This document shows positions 16,467 to 24,374 of a stretch of 46,530 nucleotides of DNA, piece by piece. The translations under genes and the position numbers were made by a program. The DNA lies in NCBI GenBank assembly GCA_045654025.1, contig JAZOMO010000005.1, positions 1 through 46,530 of the forward strand, written 5' to 3'. The notes under the pieces are model-generated. The model was given only the letters and a program-made list of their open reading frames with translations, searched no databases and had not been told where the DNA came from. The DNA comes from Scatosoma sp045654025 (lineage in GTDB: Bacteria; Bacillota; Clostridia; Christensenellales; Borkfalkiaceae). Within the stretch, counting starts at the first letter, position 1; the number at the start of each line of letters is the position of its first letter.

Positions 16467-18811
16467 ACTTTTACCCCCTTATGCTTGTTGTATACGACGA
16501 TAACAGCCGCCACCATTGCCGCCGCAAGCGCCCAAAGGAACGCCGTCCACCATATGGAAAGAATGGTATAGACCGCCGCGCTTGCCACAAACGAAGTCGC
16601 TAGCCAAAATACGAGCGTCCAGGCAAACTTACCTTTGCCAAGCTCTGCTTTCGCCGTTGCCACCGCCGCAAAGCAGGGAATCGTCGTCATATTGAACACG
16701 ATAAACGAGATGAGCCCCGCGGGCGTAATGCCCGTCGCCGCAATCATCGCCAAGGTTTCCAGTTCCCCGTCGGCGTATACGCCTATAAGCTCTGCATTCG
16801 CATCGGAAAGATACGCCATGAGGTCTTGAATGACCACGGGATCTAAATGCATAGCATTTAGGTCTGCTGCAAATTCGCCTGCGGACATCAAGGACAGCAA
16901 GCACGCCGCCAAGGTATAGAAGGTTCCCACGACGTTTTCCTTTGCAATCAAGCCCGTCAACGCCGCCACTGCAAACACCCAGCCAAAACCGCCAAGCTGC
17001 GCTCCAAATCCAAGCGGCGTGAAGAGATACTGCAAGACAGACCCTACCGATGCCAGCATCGATTTGTCCATATCCACGATACCCTTCCAGAATGCCCAGC
17101 CGAAATTCGACAAGAACCAAATGACAATGGTGGATGCCAAAATCACGGTGAAGGCTTTTTCTAAGAAATGCTTGGTCTTATCCCAAAGGTGGAGCATTAA
17201 ATTCTTAAACCCGGGCATATGGTAGGTGGGCAATTCCATGATAAAAGTGGGGGTCTCCCCTTGCATCGTCGTCGAACGCATAACAATCAGCGCTACGAAT
17301 GCCACCACGATGCCGATGACGTACATACCGTAGGTAATGATATCCGCGTTGGAGAACCCGAACGCCGTCACCAAGCCTCCTGCAATCGCCGTCAAAATCG
17401 GCAGCTTTGCCCCGCAGGAGAAGAAGGGAATGACACGCACCGTCGCCGTTCGCTCGTTTTCATCCGCAAGCGTACGGGTGTTGATCATCGCGGGAACAGA
17501 ACAACCAAAGCCCATAATCATCGGCATAAACGCACGCCCCGAAACGCCAAAGCGACGGAAGATTTTATCCAAAATGAAGGCTACGCGCGCCATGTAGCCG
17601 CTGTCTTCCAAAATAGAGAATAAGAGGAAGAGTACCAGGATTTGCGGCAGGAAGGAAAGCACGCCGAATACGCCGCCTAAAACCCCTTCCACGATTAAGC
17701 CGATGGCCCATTCCGAGGCGTTCGCGCTCTGCAAAGCGGACGATACAAGGTCGCTGAGCGTACTCGTTCCCAGTCCCAAGAGATTGAACAAAATCATACC
17801 AGGGGAGTTTAAGCCCGTAGAGAAGAACACCTCTTTCCATGCGCCACCGCCTGCGCCGCACCACTCGCCAAACGCAGGAATGATTGTACCAAGGTACAGA
17901 AAATCCTCCGAAAAAGTCAGGTGGAAGACCGCAAACAGAATCATAAGGAAAATGGGAATCCCCGCCCATTTGTTGGTCATCACACGGTCCACCTTGTCGG
18001 ATTTGCTCATCTGGTATTTTTGATATGTAGAGGAACGGTGTAACGCAATGGTAAAGTTCGTTTCTATATATTTATAACGCGCGTCCGCGATCTCCGCCTC
18101 CGCGTCTATCCCTTCTTCGCCGTGCAGGCGTAAAAATTCGTCGACCGCTCTTGCCTCTTCGGGGTGGTTTTCCACCTCTAATTCATCCTTTTCCACCAGC
18201 TTTACCGCGTGGAATACGGGGGATTCTACCCCTTTTAATTGCAAAGCAATTACCGAGTTTTGCACCACGTGCCAAAGGGAATAATGAGCGATAACACTCT
18301 CGCCTTTGCGCTCGGTTTGTACCGCCTCTATGGCGCGCTCCACCACCAAATCCACGTTGTTCGCTTTCAAAGCGGATATTTCGACAACGGGTACGCCGAT
18401 ACGCTGTTCCAACATCTTCTCGTCAATCCTATCGCCACGCTTTTCCAGCGCATCCGTCATGTTCAGCGCAAGGACGACGGGTACGTCGATTTCCAAAAGC
18501 TGGGTGGTCAGGTATAAGTTGCGCTCTAAATTCGTTACGTCAACGATATTGATGATACAGTCAGGTTTTTCATCTAAGATATAGTTTCGGGCGATGACTT
18601 CCTCAGGCGTGTAAGGCGAGAGGGAATAGATGCCAGGCAGGTCGATGATTTCGATATGCTCTGCGCTCTTTTTGTATAAACCCACTTTCTTGTCCACGGT
18701 CACGCCAGGCCAGTTACCTACGTGCGCCGTAGAGCCCGTCAAGGCGTTGAATAAGGTGGTCTTACCACTGTTGGGGTTGCCGACAAGGGCAAAACGAAGG
18801 TTGTTTGTCAT
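16463..18811 (-). CDS. feoB: ferrous iron transport protein B
   Basis: A 782-residue Fe(II) transporter. The N-terminal G domain has G1 GNPNSGKT (residues 11-18), G2 near GNWPGVTVDKKVG, G3 DLPGIYSL, G4 NMTD and G5 SALKAN. A GDI-like helical linker follows, then the membrane domain with two Gate motifs: GFGCSVPAMINTRTL and PFFSCGAKLPI, both carrying the conserved Cys. The C-terminal segment has MTTIPCFAAVATAK. The start at 18811 overlaps the feoA stop (ATGA) with GGGGAGG upstream. Order feoA-feoB-FeoB-associated-SDR. Confidence 0.97.
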   Translation of the reverse strand: MTNNLRFALVGNPNSGKTTLFNALTGSTAHVGNWPGVTVDKKVGLYKKSAEHIEIIDLPGIYSLSPYTPEEVIARNYILDEKPDCIINIVDVTNLERNLYLTTQLLEIDVPVVLALNMTDALEKRGDRIDEKMLEQRIGVPVVEISALKANNVDLVVERAIEAVQTERKGESVIAHYSLWHVVQNSVIALQLKGVESPVFHAVKLVEKDELEVENHPEEARAVDEFLRLHGEEGIDAEAEIADARYKYIETNFTIALHRSSTYQKYQMSKSDKVDRVMTNKWAGIPIFLMILFAVFHLTFSEDFLYLGTIIPAFGEWCGAGGGAWKEVFFSTGLNSPGMILFNLLGLGTSTLSDLVSSALQSANASEWAIGLIVEGVLGGVFGVLSFLPQILVLFLLFSILEDSGYMARVAFILDKIFRRFGVSGRAFMPMIMGFGCSVPAMINTRTLADENERTATVRVIPFFSCGAKLPILTAIAGGLVTAFGFSNADIITYGMYVIGIVVAFVALIVMRSTTMQGETPTFIMELPTYHMPGFKNLMLHLWDKTKHFLEKAFTVILASTIVIWFLSNFGWAFWKGIVDMDKSMLASVGSVLQYLFTPLGFGAQLGGFGWVFAVAALTGLIAKENVVGTFYTLAACLLSLMSAGEFAADLNAMHLDPVVIQDLMAYLSDANAELIGVYADGELETLAMIAATGITPAGLISFIVFNMTTIPCFAAVATAKAELGKGKFAWTLVFWLATSFVASAAVYTILSIWWTAFLWALAAAMVAAVIVVYNKHKGVKV

Positions 18812-19047
18812 TTCTTCCTCCCCGTTTCCAGTATAATACAAGCCGCCTCGGCGTTGCGAAGGGTCAATTCGTACCCACGAATGGCGATTTCAATCGGGTC
18901 GCCAAGCGGCGCTTTCTTGCGAAGCAAGATTCCTGCACCCGGGGTAACGCCCATGTCGAATAAGCGACGGCGTACTCGTTTTTCCCCTTCTACGGAAACA
19001 ATCGTACCGCTCTCCCCAATTTTAAATTCCGATAACGCTTTTTTCAT
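18808..19047 (-). CDS. feoA: ferrous iron transport protein A
   Basis: A 79-residue SH3-like cytoplasmic protein that works with FeoB in ferrous iron uptake. Typical family features are seen: LSEFKIGESGTIVSVEGEKRVRRRLFDMGVTPGAGILLRKKAPLGDPIEIAIRGYELTLRNAEAACI. The gene has an AGGAG ribosome site at about 6 nt and is the first gene behind a consensus promoter with a palindromic operator. Confidence 0.96.
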   Translation of the reverse strand: MKKALSEFKIGESGTIVSVEGEKRVRRRLFDMGVTPGAGILLRKKAPLGDPIEIAIRGYELTLRNAEAACIILETGRKK

Positions 19048-19088
19048 ATACGCTCCTTATGTTGTTTCGGTTCAAAAGTTATAATTTC

Positions 19089-19162
19089 TTAACCGCGGTT
19101 AATTTTCTATGGTATTATATCATTATTTTATGCGCTTGTCAAGAAAAATAAACTTCGGTTAA
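19089..19162 (-). promoter_or_regulatory. feo promoter with palindromic operator
   Basis: TTGACA (19137-19142), 17 bp, TATAAT (19114-19119) is a full-consensus promoter on the minus strand. Just past the start point lies the perfect 14-bp palindrome TTAACCGCGGTTAA (19089-19102). A second, 11/14 matching copy is upstream of the -35 (19149-19162). Iron-responsive control by the neighbouring DtxR-family protein is the simplest reading. Confidence 0.8.
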
Positions 19163-19184
19163 GAATTTTTTGGAAAATTTACGC

Positions 19185-19212
19185 AAAAAAAGACAGGATT
19201 AAAAATCCTGTC
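19185..19212 (-). terminator. terminator of the DtxR-family gene
   Basis: GACAGGATT/AATCCTGTC (19192-19200 with 19204-19212) is followed on the minus strand by seven T residues. Confidence 0.85.
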
Positions 19213-19255
19213 CTATGCGTTGTATTCGGTTTTTTTTTAGCCTTTTTAGGGTTGC

Positions 19256-19627
19256 TTACTTGCTAAGACGAGCTTTCATCGCGGAAACGGTTTCATCGGA
19301 AAGAAGGTGTTCGGTATGGCACGCATCCTCCTCTGCGACCTCATCGGAAACGCCCAAGGAAAGCAAAAATTCCTTGATGATACAATGCTTTTCAAAGACC
19401 TTGTTTGCGTACGCCTCACCGTCTGCGGTCAGCTTTAAGTGCTTACCGTCCTCGACGAGGTAGCCCTTTTCGATTAGGCTTTTAACGGCTTTATTGACCG
19501 CCGCCTCGGAAACGCCCAAATCGCGCGCCACGTCCACACGGTGGACGGCAGGTTGGCGCTTAGAGAGTATAAGAATACTCTCTAAATAATCTTCTTTAGA
19601 TTGTTGATATTTTGCGTAAACGTTCAT
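19256..19627 (-). CDS. DtxR/MntR-family metal-dependent repressor
   Basis: A 123-residue protein with an N-terminal winged helix (QSKEDYLESILILSKRQPAVHRVDVARDLGVSEAAVNKAVKSLIEKGYLV) and a short metal-binding/dimer domain ending EEDACHTEHLLSDETVSAM, where Glu, Cys and His are the usual ligands. It lacks the C-terminal SH3 domain, like MntR. Such proteins bind Fe(II) or Mn(II) and repress metal uptake. It lies directly upstream of feoA in the same direction, but its own terminator and the feo promoter separate them. AAGGAAAT is the ribosome site. Confidence 0.9.
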   Translation of the reverse strand: MNVYAKYQQSKEDYLESILILSKRQPAVHRVDVARDLGVSEAAVNKAVKSLIEKGYLVEDGKHLKLTADGEAYANKVFEKHCIIKEFLLSLGVSDEVAEEDACHTEHLLSDETVSAMKARLSK

Positions 19628-19725
19628 TTTTTTATTTCCTTATATAAATGATACCGAAAGCTGTAAGTTCTTCGTAGAGGCAAGCAGGTCGCGAAGCGCG
19701 CGGCTTTAAACGTATGCCGCTTAAA

Positions 19726-19888
19726 CCGATATGTTTGATTGTAGAACCGAGAAAGACAAGGCGCCGCGAACGAGCGTACCGATATGTTTGATTGTAGAAC
19801 CGAGAAAGACAAGGCGATGTGAGCAAGCGTACCGCGTAGTACGTGCGCGAGCATCAACGCAGTATTTCGATGTGTTATACAATCAAAC
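19726..19888. repeat. structured element anchored on the queA stop, with 53-bp tandem copies
   Basis: Two 53-bp units (19726-19778, 19779-19831) share an almost identical first 38 bp and start CCGATATGTTTGATTGTAG. Each contains AGAAAGACAAG. After them come ACGCAGTATTTCG and TACAATCAAAC (19878-19888). That last arm is the reverse complement of GTTTGATTGTA in the units and contains the last codons of queA. The stretch 19628-19725 has no gene. Confidence 0.75.
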
Positions 19889-20909
19889 AAGCGTCGCCGA
19901 AGGAGAAGAAGCGGTACTTGTTTTTTACAGCATATTCGTATACGGAAAGGATTTCCTCCCGACCCGTCAAACACGCCACCAACATAATCAGGGTGCTTTC
20001 AGGCAGGTGAAAATTCGTAATTAAGGCGTCCACACACTTCATTTTATAGGGTGGATAGAGGAAGATTTCCGTGTTCCCGTTGCAGGCGCGTAAACACCCG
20101 TTTTCGTCCGCTACACTCTCCAAGGTCCGTACCGAGGTCGTGCCTACGGCAATTACTCGGCGACCTTCTCTTTTTGCCTTATTGACAATTTCCGCAGTCT
20201 TTTCGCTCACTTCGTAGTATTCGGAGTGCATTTTATGGTCGGTGATAATCTCTTCACTTACTGGACGGAAAGTACCCAAGCCCACGTGCAATAAGACCTC
20301 TGCCACTTCCACGCCCTTGGCTTTAATCCTCTCTAACAGCTCAGGGGTGAAATGCAAGCCTGCCGTCGGGGCCGCCGCCGAGCCGTCCACCTTGGAATAC
20401 ACCGTGTTGTAGCGGTTTTTGTCTGCAAGCTTTTCCTTAATATACGGGGGCAGAGGCATTGCGCCGACTTTGTCCAAGATGTCCTCAAACACCCCTTCGT
20501 AGTGGAATTCAATCACTCTTTCGCCGCTGTCCGTGACGTCCCTAACCGTGAAGGAAAGCCCCTCACAGACGGTCATCGTTGCGCCGATTTTGCCCTTCTT
20601 GCCGGGGCGCATCAACACTTCCCAAGTGTCAATGTCCTTGCGCTTTAACAGCAACACCTCGACTTTGCCGCCGTGCGCCGTCGTTGCGAACATACGGGCA
20701 GGGATAACCTTCGTATTGTTGACGACCAACACGTCACCCGGTTGCAGATATTCTTCAATATCCCGAAACACCCTATCCGTAATCGTCTTCGTATTCGTGT
20801 CGTATACGAGCAGGCGGGAACTGTCCCTCGGGCAAGCAGGCGTTTGCGCAATCTGTTCCTCGGGCAGGTCGTAATAAAAATCACTTTTTTTGTACTGTAC
20901 TTTTTCCAT
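19875..20909 (-). CDS. queA: tRNA preQ1(34) S-adenosylmethionine ribosyltransferase-isomerase
   Basis: A 344-residue QueA, which transfers and isomerises the ribosyl group of SAM onto preQ1 at tRNA position 34, giving epoxyqueuosine. Recognised by FYYDLPEEQIAQTP at the start, PARMFATT, PPYIKEKLADKNRYNTVYSKVDGSAAAPTAGLHFTPELL in the middle and NFHLPESTLIMLV with FFSFGDACLIV at the end; full length. Its ATG lies 2 nt after the stop of the S23-type gene, which separates it from ruvB, its usual neighbour. The last codons are part of a repeat arm. Confidence 0.96.
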   Translation of the reverse strand: MEKVQYKKSDFYYDLPEEQIAQTPACPRDSSRLLVYDTNTKTITDRVFRDIEEYLQPGDVLVVNNTKVIPARMFATTAHGGKVEVLLLKRKDIDTWEVLMRPGKKGKIGATMTVCEGLSFTVRDVTDSGERVIEFHYEGVFEDILDKVGAMPLPPYIKEKLADKNRYNTVYSKVDGSAAAPTAGLHFTPELLERIKAKGVEVAEVLLHVGLGTFRPVSEEIITDHKMHSEYYEVSEKTAEIVNKAKREGRRVIAVGTTSVRTLESVADENGCLRACNGNTEIFLYPPYKMKCVDALITNFHLPESTLIMLVACLTGREEILSVYEYAVKNKYRFFSFGDACLIV

Positions 20910-20911
20910 TG

Positions 20912-21274
20912 TTAATCGTTTTCCATTGTTTCTTTTACTGTATTAATAGACTTTACAAGCATGCGTCTTATAATTCCAGATTCTTGTAAAAGTGATTTTG
21001 CCGTTAAATCAGTAATTGCATTTACGCCGACTAGCATATCAATCCAGTATTCTGTTTCCGCACATTCTTTTAGCGCAATATGGAATTTATTTACAAAATC
21101 CGCTTTACTGGAAGCATAGTTTGCCTCATGCAAATTCGCCCCTATGGAAGTAGAACTTCTCACTATTTGATTAATAAGGATGCCACGTCCTTTTTTTGAA
21201 TCTATTTGTTCGCAAATTAAAAGAATATGCAACGCAAACTCTTTCGCCCTTGTGCGCAATTCAGATTCTTTCAT
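20912..21274 (-). CDS. four-helix bundle protein (S23 / 23S rRNA IVP-like)
   Basis: A 120-residue all-helical protein with the family signature QIVRSSTSIGANLHEANYASSKADFVNKFHIALKECAETEYWIDML. Such proteins are encoded in 23S rRNA intervening sequences and in many intergenic locations, and resemble the Avd accessory protein of diversity-generating retroelements; the biochemical role is unknown. AAAGGAG precedes the ATG at 21274. Upstream are GTGAAGTT/AACTTCAC repeats. The gene splits the usual ruvB-queA order, and its end (ACAATGGAAAA) repeats the start of queA, so it looks like an insertion. Confidence 0.88.
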   Translation of the reverse strand: MKESELRTRAKEFALHILLICEQIDSKKGRGILINQIVRSSTSIGANLHEANYASSKADFVNKFHIALKECAETEYWIDMLVGVNAITDLTAKSLLQESGIIRRMLVKSINTVKETMEND

Positions 21275-21288
21275 GCTTTCTCCTTTAG

Positions 21289-21498
21289 GTGAAGTTTTTA
21301 CTTTGTAAAAGTGAAGTTATTTTCAATAGTGAAGTTTTTGCTTCGTAAAAGTGAAGTTAAGTTTGCCTTTTTATTACACCTTATTTGTGTCTAGAAGACA
21401 CAAACTTCACTGCTTAGCAACTTCACTATCACAGGATAACTTCACTTGCCTGACAAGGCAAACTTAACTGAAGATGAAAATGCTCAATTTTCATCTTC
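21289..21498. repeat. GTGAAGTT/AACTTCAC repeat array next to the S23 gene
   Basis: GTGAAGTT occurs at 21289, 21311, 21329 and 21351; AACTTCAC at 21403, 21419 and 21438. A 13-bp inverted repeat TTAAGTTTGCCTT (21357-21369) with AAGGCAAACTTAA (21455-21467) frames a TTTGTGTCT/AGACACAAA hairpin (21384-21404). The right end is a 12-bp palindrome (21470-21481 with 21487-21498) whose loop holds the ruvB stop codon. No T-rich terminator is seen. Confidence 0.8.
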
Positions 21499-22551
21499 AA
21501 ACAGGCTCATTTGACGGCAAGCTTTCGCGCTGGGTTTCATGCCCATATGCTTGTAGCCGTCTTTGAGGCAAATACGCCCGCGCGGCGTTCTTGCAATAAA
21601 CCCAAGCTGTAAAAGGTACGGCTCGTACACGTCCTCGATCGTGTTCGCATCCTCGCCCGTCGTTGCCGCCAAGGTTTCAAGTCCCGTAGGCCCACCGCCG
21701 AATTTTTCGATGAGCGCCGTCAGCAGGCTTCTGTCCGTGCCGTCCAAGCCAAGCTCGTCAATCTCCAAACGCTCTAAGGCAAACCTCGCGTCCGATCGGG
21801 ATACCTCGTCGCTACCCTTTACAAGGGAGAAATCGCGTACTCGTTTCAACAGACGGTTGGCAATACGGGGGGTGCCACGGCTACGCCGTGCAATCTCCGC
21901 CGCCGCATCCGCTTGCATTGCAATCCCAAGCGCTAGCGCTGAACGGTTGACGATTTGGGTCAGCTCCTCTGCGCTGTACATTTCAAGACGGTTGATGATG
22001 CCGAAACGATCACGCAAGGGCGCGGCAAGCATCCCTGCCCTCGTCGTTGCCCCGATCAGCGTAAACTTCTTCAAAGGGAAGCGGATATTTCTCGCAGAAG
22101 GGCCTTTTCCGACGATGATATCGAGGACGTAGTCCTCCATCGCAGAATACAAAATCTCCTCCACCGAACGGTTAAGGCGATGGATTTCGTCAATGAACAG
22201 CACGTCCCCTTCGTTGAGGTTGGTTAAGATTGCCGCCAAGTCGCCACTGCGCTCGATGGCAGGGCCGCTGGTGAGTTTAATAGACACCCCCATTTCCGCT
22301 GCGATGATGTGCGCCAAGGTCGTTTTACCAAGCCCCGGAGGCCCGTACAACAGTACGTGGTCGAGGGCATCCCCCCTCGCACGCGCCGCCGTGATGTATA
22401 CGCTTAAATTGTCCTTGACCTTTTGTTGGCCGACGTAGTCCGCCATTGTTTTGGGTCGAAGGACGTTTTCCTCTGCATCGTATTCCGTTTTCGTAGAGGC
22501 AATCAGTTGACTGTCGCCAACCTCAAGCCCTGCAAATTCTTCGTCAAACAT
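21484..22551 (-). CDS. ruvB: Holliday junction branch migration helicase RuvB
   Basis: A 355-residue AAA+ motor that, with RuvA, drives branch migration of Holliday junctions. Motifs: Walker A GPPGLGKTT, Walker B DEIHRL, sensor 1 GATTRAG, the arginine finger region APLRDRFGI, and a C-terminal winged helix (GGGPTGLETLAATTGEDANTIEDVYEPYLLQLGFIARTPRGR). It follows ruvA after 37 nt. Its last five codons form one arm of a palindrome at the edge of the S23 repeat array. Confidence 0.97.
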   Translation of the reverse strand: MFDEEFAGLEVGDSQLIASTKTEYDAEENVLRPKTMADYVGQQKVKDNLSVYITAARARGDALDHVLLYGPPGLGKTTLAHIIAAEMGVSIKLTSGPAIERSGDLAAILTNLNEGDVLFIDEIHRLNRSVEEILYSAMEDYVLDIIVGKGPSARNIRFPLKKFTLIGATTRAGMLAAPLRDRFGIINRLEMYSAEELTQIVNRSALALGIAMQADAAAEIARRSRGTPRIANRLLKRVRDFSLVKGSDEVSRSDARFALERLEIDELGLDGTDRSLLTALIEKFGGGPTGLETLAATTGEDANTIEDVYEPYLLQLGFIARTPRGRICLKDGYKHMGMKPSAKACRQMSLFEDEN

Positions 22552-22588
22552 ATTTTATCCTCGTTTTTCTGCGGTGGTTTTTCGGGGT

Positions 22589-23200
22589 TTACAACGCGCC
22601 CTGCAACGCGCGCATAATGATATCCTCGGTGGTGGTTGCGCCCTGTTCCTTGGCTTTCTTCACCGCCTGCATACTCTCCGCGCGGGTAAAGCCCAAGCCC
22701 TGCAACGCAATCAGAGCGTCCTCTTCCATCGGACTAAGCTTTTCCGCCGCAGGTTTTGCGCGACTTGTAGGCACGTCGCCGCTTGCCTGCATAATCTCCC
22801 CTGCGGAAATCTTGCCGTGCAGTTCCAAAATAATCTTCTCTGCCGTCTTTTTACCAAGCCCCTTGACCCCTGCCAAGCGCTTTGCATCCGCGGTAGCAAT
22901 CGCCGTAGCGAAGTCCTCTCCGCTCATGCCCGACAACACGGAAATGCCGAGCTTCGGGCCGACACCCGACACGGTGATTAGCTTTAAGAACAGCTCCTTT
23001 TCCTTCACGCTCTCGAACCCGAACAGCGTGATTCCGTCCTCTTTGACCTGCAAATAGGTATGTAATTCTACCATCTCCCCGACGTTTGCTTTGGCAAAAG
23101 CCCCCGACGAACAATAGACCTCATAGCCCAAGCCATTGACGTCCACAATCATCGTTTCTTCCGTCGTTGCCAGCACCTTGCCGCGTACGTATGCTATCAT
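22589..23200 (-). CDS. ruvA: Holliday junction binding protein RuvA
   Basis: A 203-residue RuvA. It has the N-terminal OB-fold (MIAYVRGKVLATTEETMIVDVNGLGYEVYC), two helix-hairpin-helix motifs (SGVGPKLGISVLS and GVKGLGKKTAEKIILEL) that contact the junction, and a C-terminal domain (EEDALIALQGLGFTRAESMQAV) that binds RuvB. It starts 4 nt after ruvC and precedes ruvB in one operon. Confidence 0.97.
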   Translation of the reverse strand: MIAYVRGKVLATTEETMIVDVNGLGYEVYCSSGAFAKANVGEMVELHTYLQVKEDGITLFGFESVKEKELFLKLITVSGVGPKLGISVLSGMSGEDFATAIATADAKRLAGVKGLGKKTAEKIILELHGKISAGEIMQASGDVPTSRAKPAAEKLSPMEEDALIALQGLGFTRAESMQAVKKAKEQGATTTEDIIMRALQGAL

Positions 23201-23204
23201 TTCG

Positions 23205-23957
23205 TTATTCTCCTTGTTTGTCTACCGATTGCATCTCAGCCGCAATCTTTCGCGCTATCTCCGAAGCGGTGTTGAGCCTCGGGGCTTGCGCCATAGGCGC
23301 AACCGTCTTCTTTGCGGTGGTCTTTTTAGCCACTCTACTCTGAGTAGAGCCACTCGCCGCCTTTTTTTGCGCCTTTTTGTCTTCCTTTTTAATGGTTTCC
23401 TGCATCAGCTTTTGGAAAGCGTTGCCCGCCTCGGTGTTCTTGCCCTTGGTACGGGTCATGTTCTCCACCTTGAACAAGCCGCCAAAACGGCTTGCCGTTG
23501 CGTGGCACAATGCAATCGCCAACGCATCCGCCGCATCGTCGGGTTTGGGGACTTTTTCAAGGCCCAGCATCGTCGCCACCACCTGCTGCATCTGCGCTTT
23601 CTCCGCCCTGCCGTAGCCGGTCAAGGCTTGCTTGATTTGCATCGGCGTGTATTCGTAGAGGTAGGGACAGTATTTCACGCAGGCAAGCAACGCCACCCCC
23701 CTTGCGTGCGCGACGGCGATACCCGTCGTGATGTTTTTGGAGAAAAACAGCTCCTCCATCGCAATCTGGTCGGGACGGTACTTACGCAAAATTTGGTTGA
23801 TGCCGTCTTCCAACAGCACCAGCCTCGTCGGCAAGCTCTCTTGTTTGGGCGTACTGACCACGCCGTAGTCCAAGACCTCGCATTTTCCGTTGTCGTCCTT
23901 GCGGATTAACCCATAGCCCAGCGTTGCTAAGCCGGGGTCAATGCCCAAAATGACCAT
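23205..23957 (-). CDS. ruvC: crossover junction endodeoxyribonuclease RuvC with long basic tail
   Basis: The first ~163 residues are a RuvC resolvase with the catalytic carboxylates in GIDPGLATLG, MEELFFSKN and PDDAADALAIA; it cuts Holliday junctions. An unusual tail of about 87 residues follows, rich in Lys, Ala and Thr (KKEDKKAQKKAASG, KKTTAKKTVAP), making 250 residues against the usual 160-190. The start at 23957 (MVILGIDPG) has GCAGGAGG and a consensus promoter. The longer frame to 24155 translates promoter and repeat DNA. First gene of ruvC-ruvA-ruvB. Confidence 0.95.
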   Translation of the reverse strand: MVILGIDPGLATLGYGLIRKDDNGKCEVLDYGVVSTPKQESLPTRLVLLEDGINQILRKYRPDQIAMEELFFSKNITTGIAVAHARGVALLACVKYCPYLYEYTPMQIKQALTGYGRAEKAQMQQVVATMLGLEKVPKPDDAADALAIALCHATASRFGGLFKVENMTRTKGKNTEAGNAFQKLMQETIKKEDKKAQKKAASGSTQSRVAKKTTAKKTVAPMAQAPRLNTASEIARKIAAEMQSVDKQGE

Positions 23958-23987
23958 ATTCGCCTCCTGCATTGTGTATACTCTCTT

Positions 23988-24016
23988 ATTATACGAGATT
24001 TGGCTTGTTTTGTCAA
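23988..24016 (-). promoter_or_regulatory. ruvCAB promoter
   Basis: Full consensus TTGACA (24011-24016), 17 bp, TATAAT (23988-23993) on the minus strand. It fixes the ruvC start downstream of it. Confidence 0.9.
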
Positions 24017-24057
24017 GGGGCTTTTCTTCTTCATTTGTTGTGCTTTGCATATTTTTT

Positions 24058-24244
24058 AAGACTCTGTCACAGAAAATGGCTGATTTATAACAAAAATCTT
24101 TTTGTTGGGTTAACGAGAAAAATATAAGAAAGTCAAGTGTTTTGTGAGGGCGCATACCCTCAGCGGTCTGTAACTGAGCAAAACACGCCGAATTTCGCGA
24201 TTATTTTTCCGTTAAAAATCAACCAGATGATGTGACAGAGTCTT
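24058..24244. repeat. 187-bp inverted-repeat element, copy upstream of ruvC
   Basis: The ends AAGACTCTGTCACA (24058-24071) and TGTGACAGAGTCTT (24231-24244) are perfect 14-bp inverted repeats that continue imperfectly to about 34 bp. Inside are GTGTTTTG/CAAAACAC, GAGGG/CCCTC, box AGAAAGTCAAG and a diverged box ACGCCGAATTTCG. The interior is nearly identical to the element at 31556-31743, but the arms differ. It resembles a MITE. Confidence 0.85.
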
Positions 24245-24261
24245 TTCTAAAAAAAATAGCA

Positions 24262-24297
24262 AAAAAGTGGCAGTAGAAGCTTGACTGCCGCTTTTTT
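24262..24297. terminator. bidirectional hairpin overlapping a promoter
   Basis: AAAAAGTGGCAGT (24262-24274) pairs with ACTGCCGCTTTTT (24284-24296, one G-T). The -35 of the small gene at 24375 starts within its loop, so it may shield the gene from upstream transcription. Confidence 0.65.
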
Positions 24298-24308
24298 AAT
24301 GGTATACT
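24281..24308 (+). promoter_or_regulatory. promoter of the 54-residue gene
   Basis: TTGACT (24281-24286), 16 bp, TGG-TATACT (24303-24308). Confidence 0.7.
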
Positions 24309-24374
24309 ATCGGTGTTCGCAACGCTAAAAGCGCCCAAACGGGCGTTGCCGAAATCAAAACAAGGAGAACTTTT

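Noticed and set aside
19726..19831. CRISPR array from the 53-bp tandem units
   Set aside because: Only two adjacent units, no spacers, and no cas genes in the window.
21289..21445. CRISPR or retron-like array from GTGAAGTT repeats
   Set aside because: The repeats are 8 bp, irregular and in both orientations, and no reverse transcriptase or cas gene is nearby.
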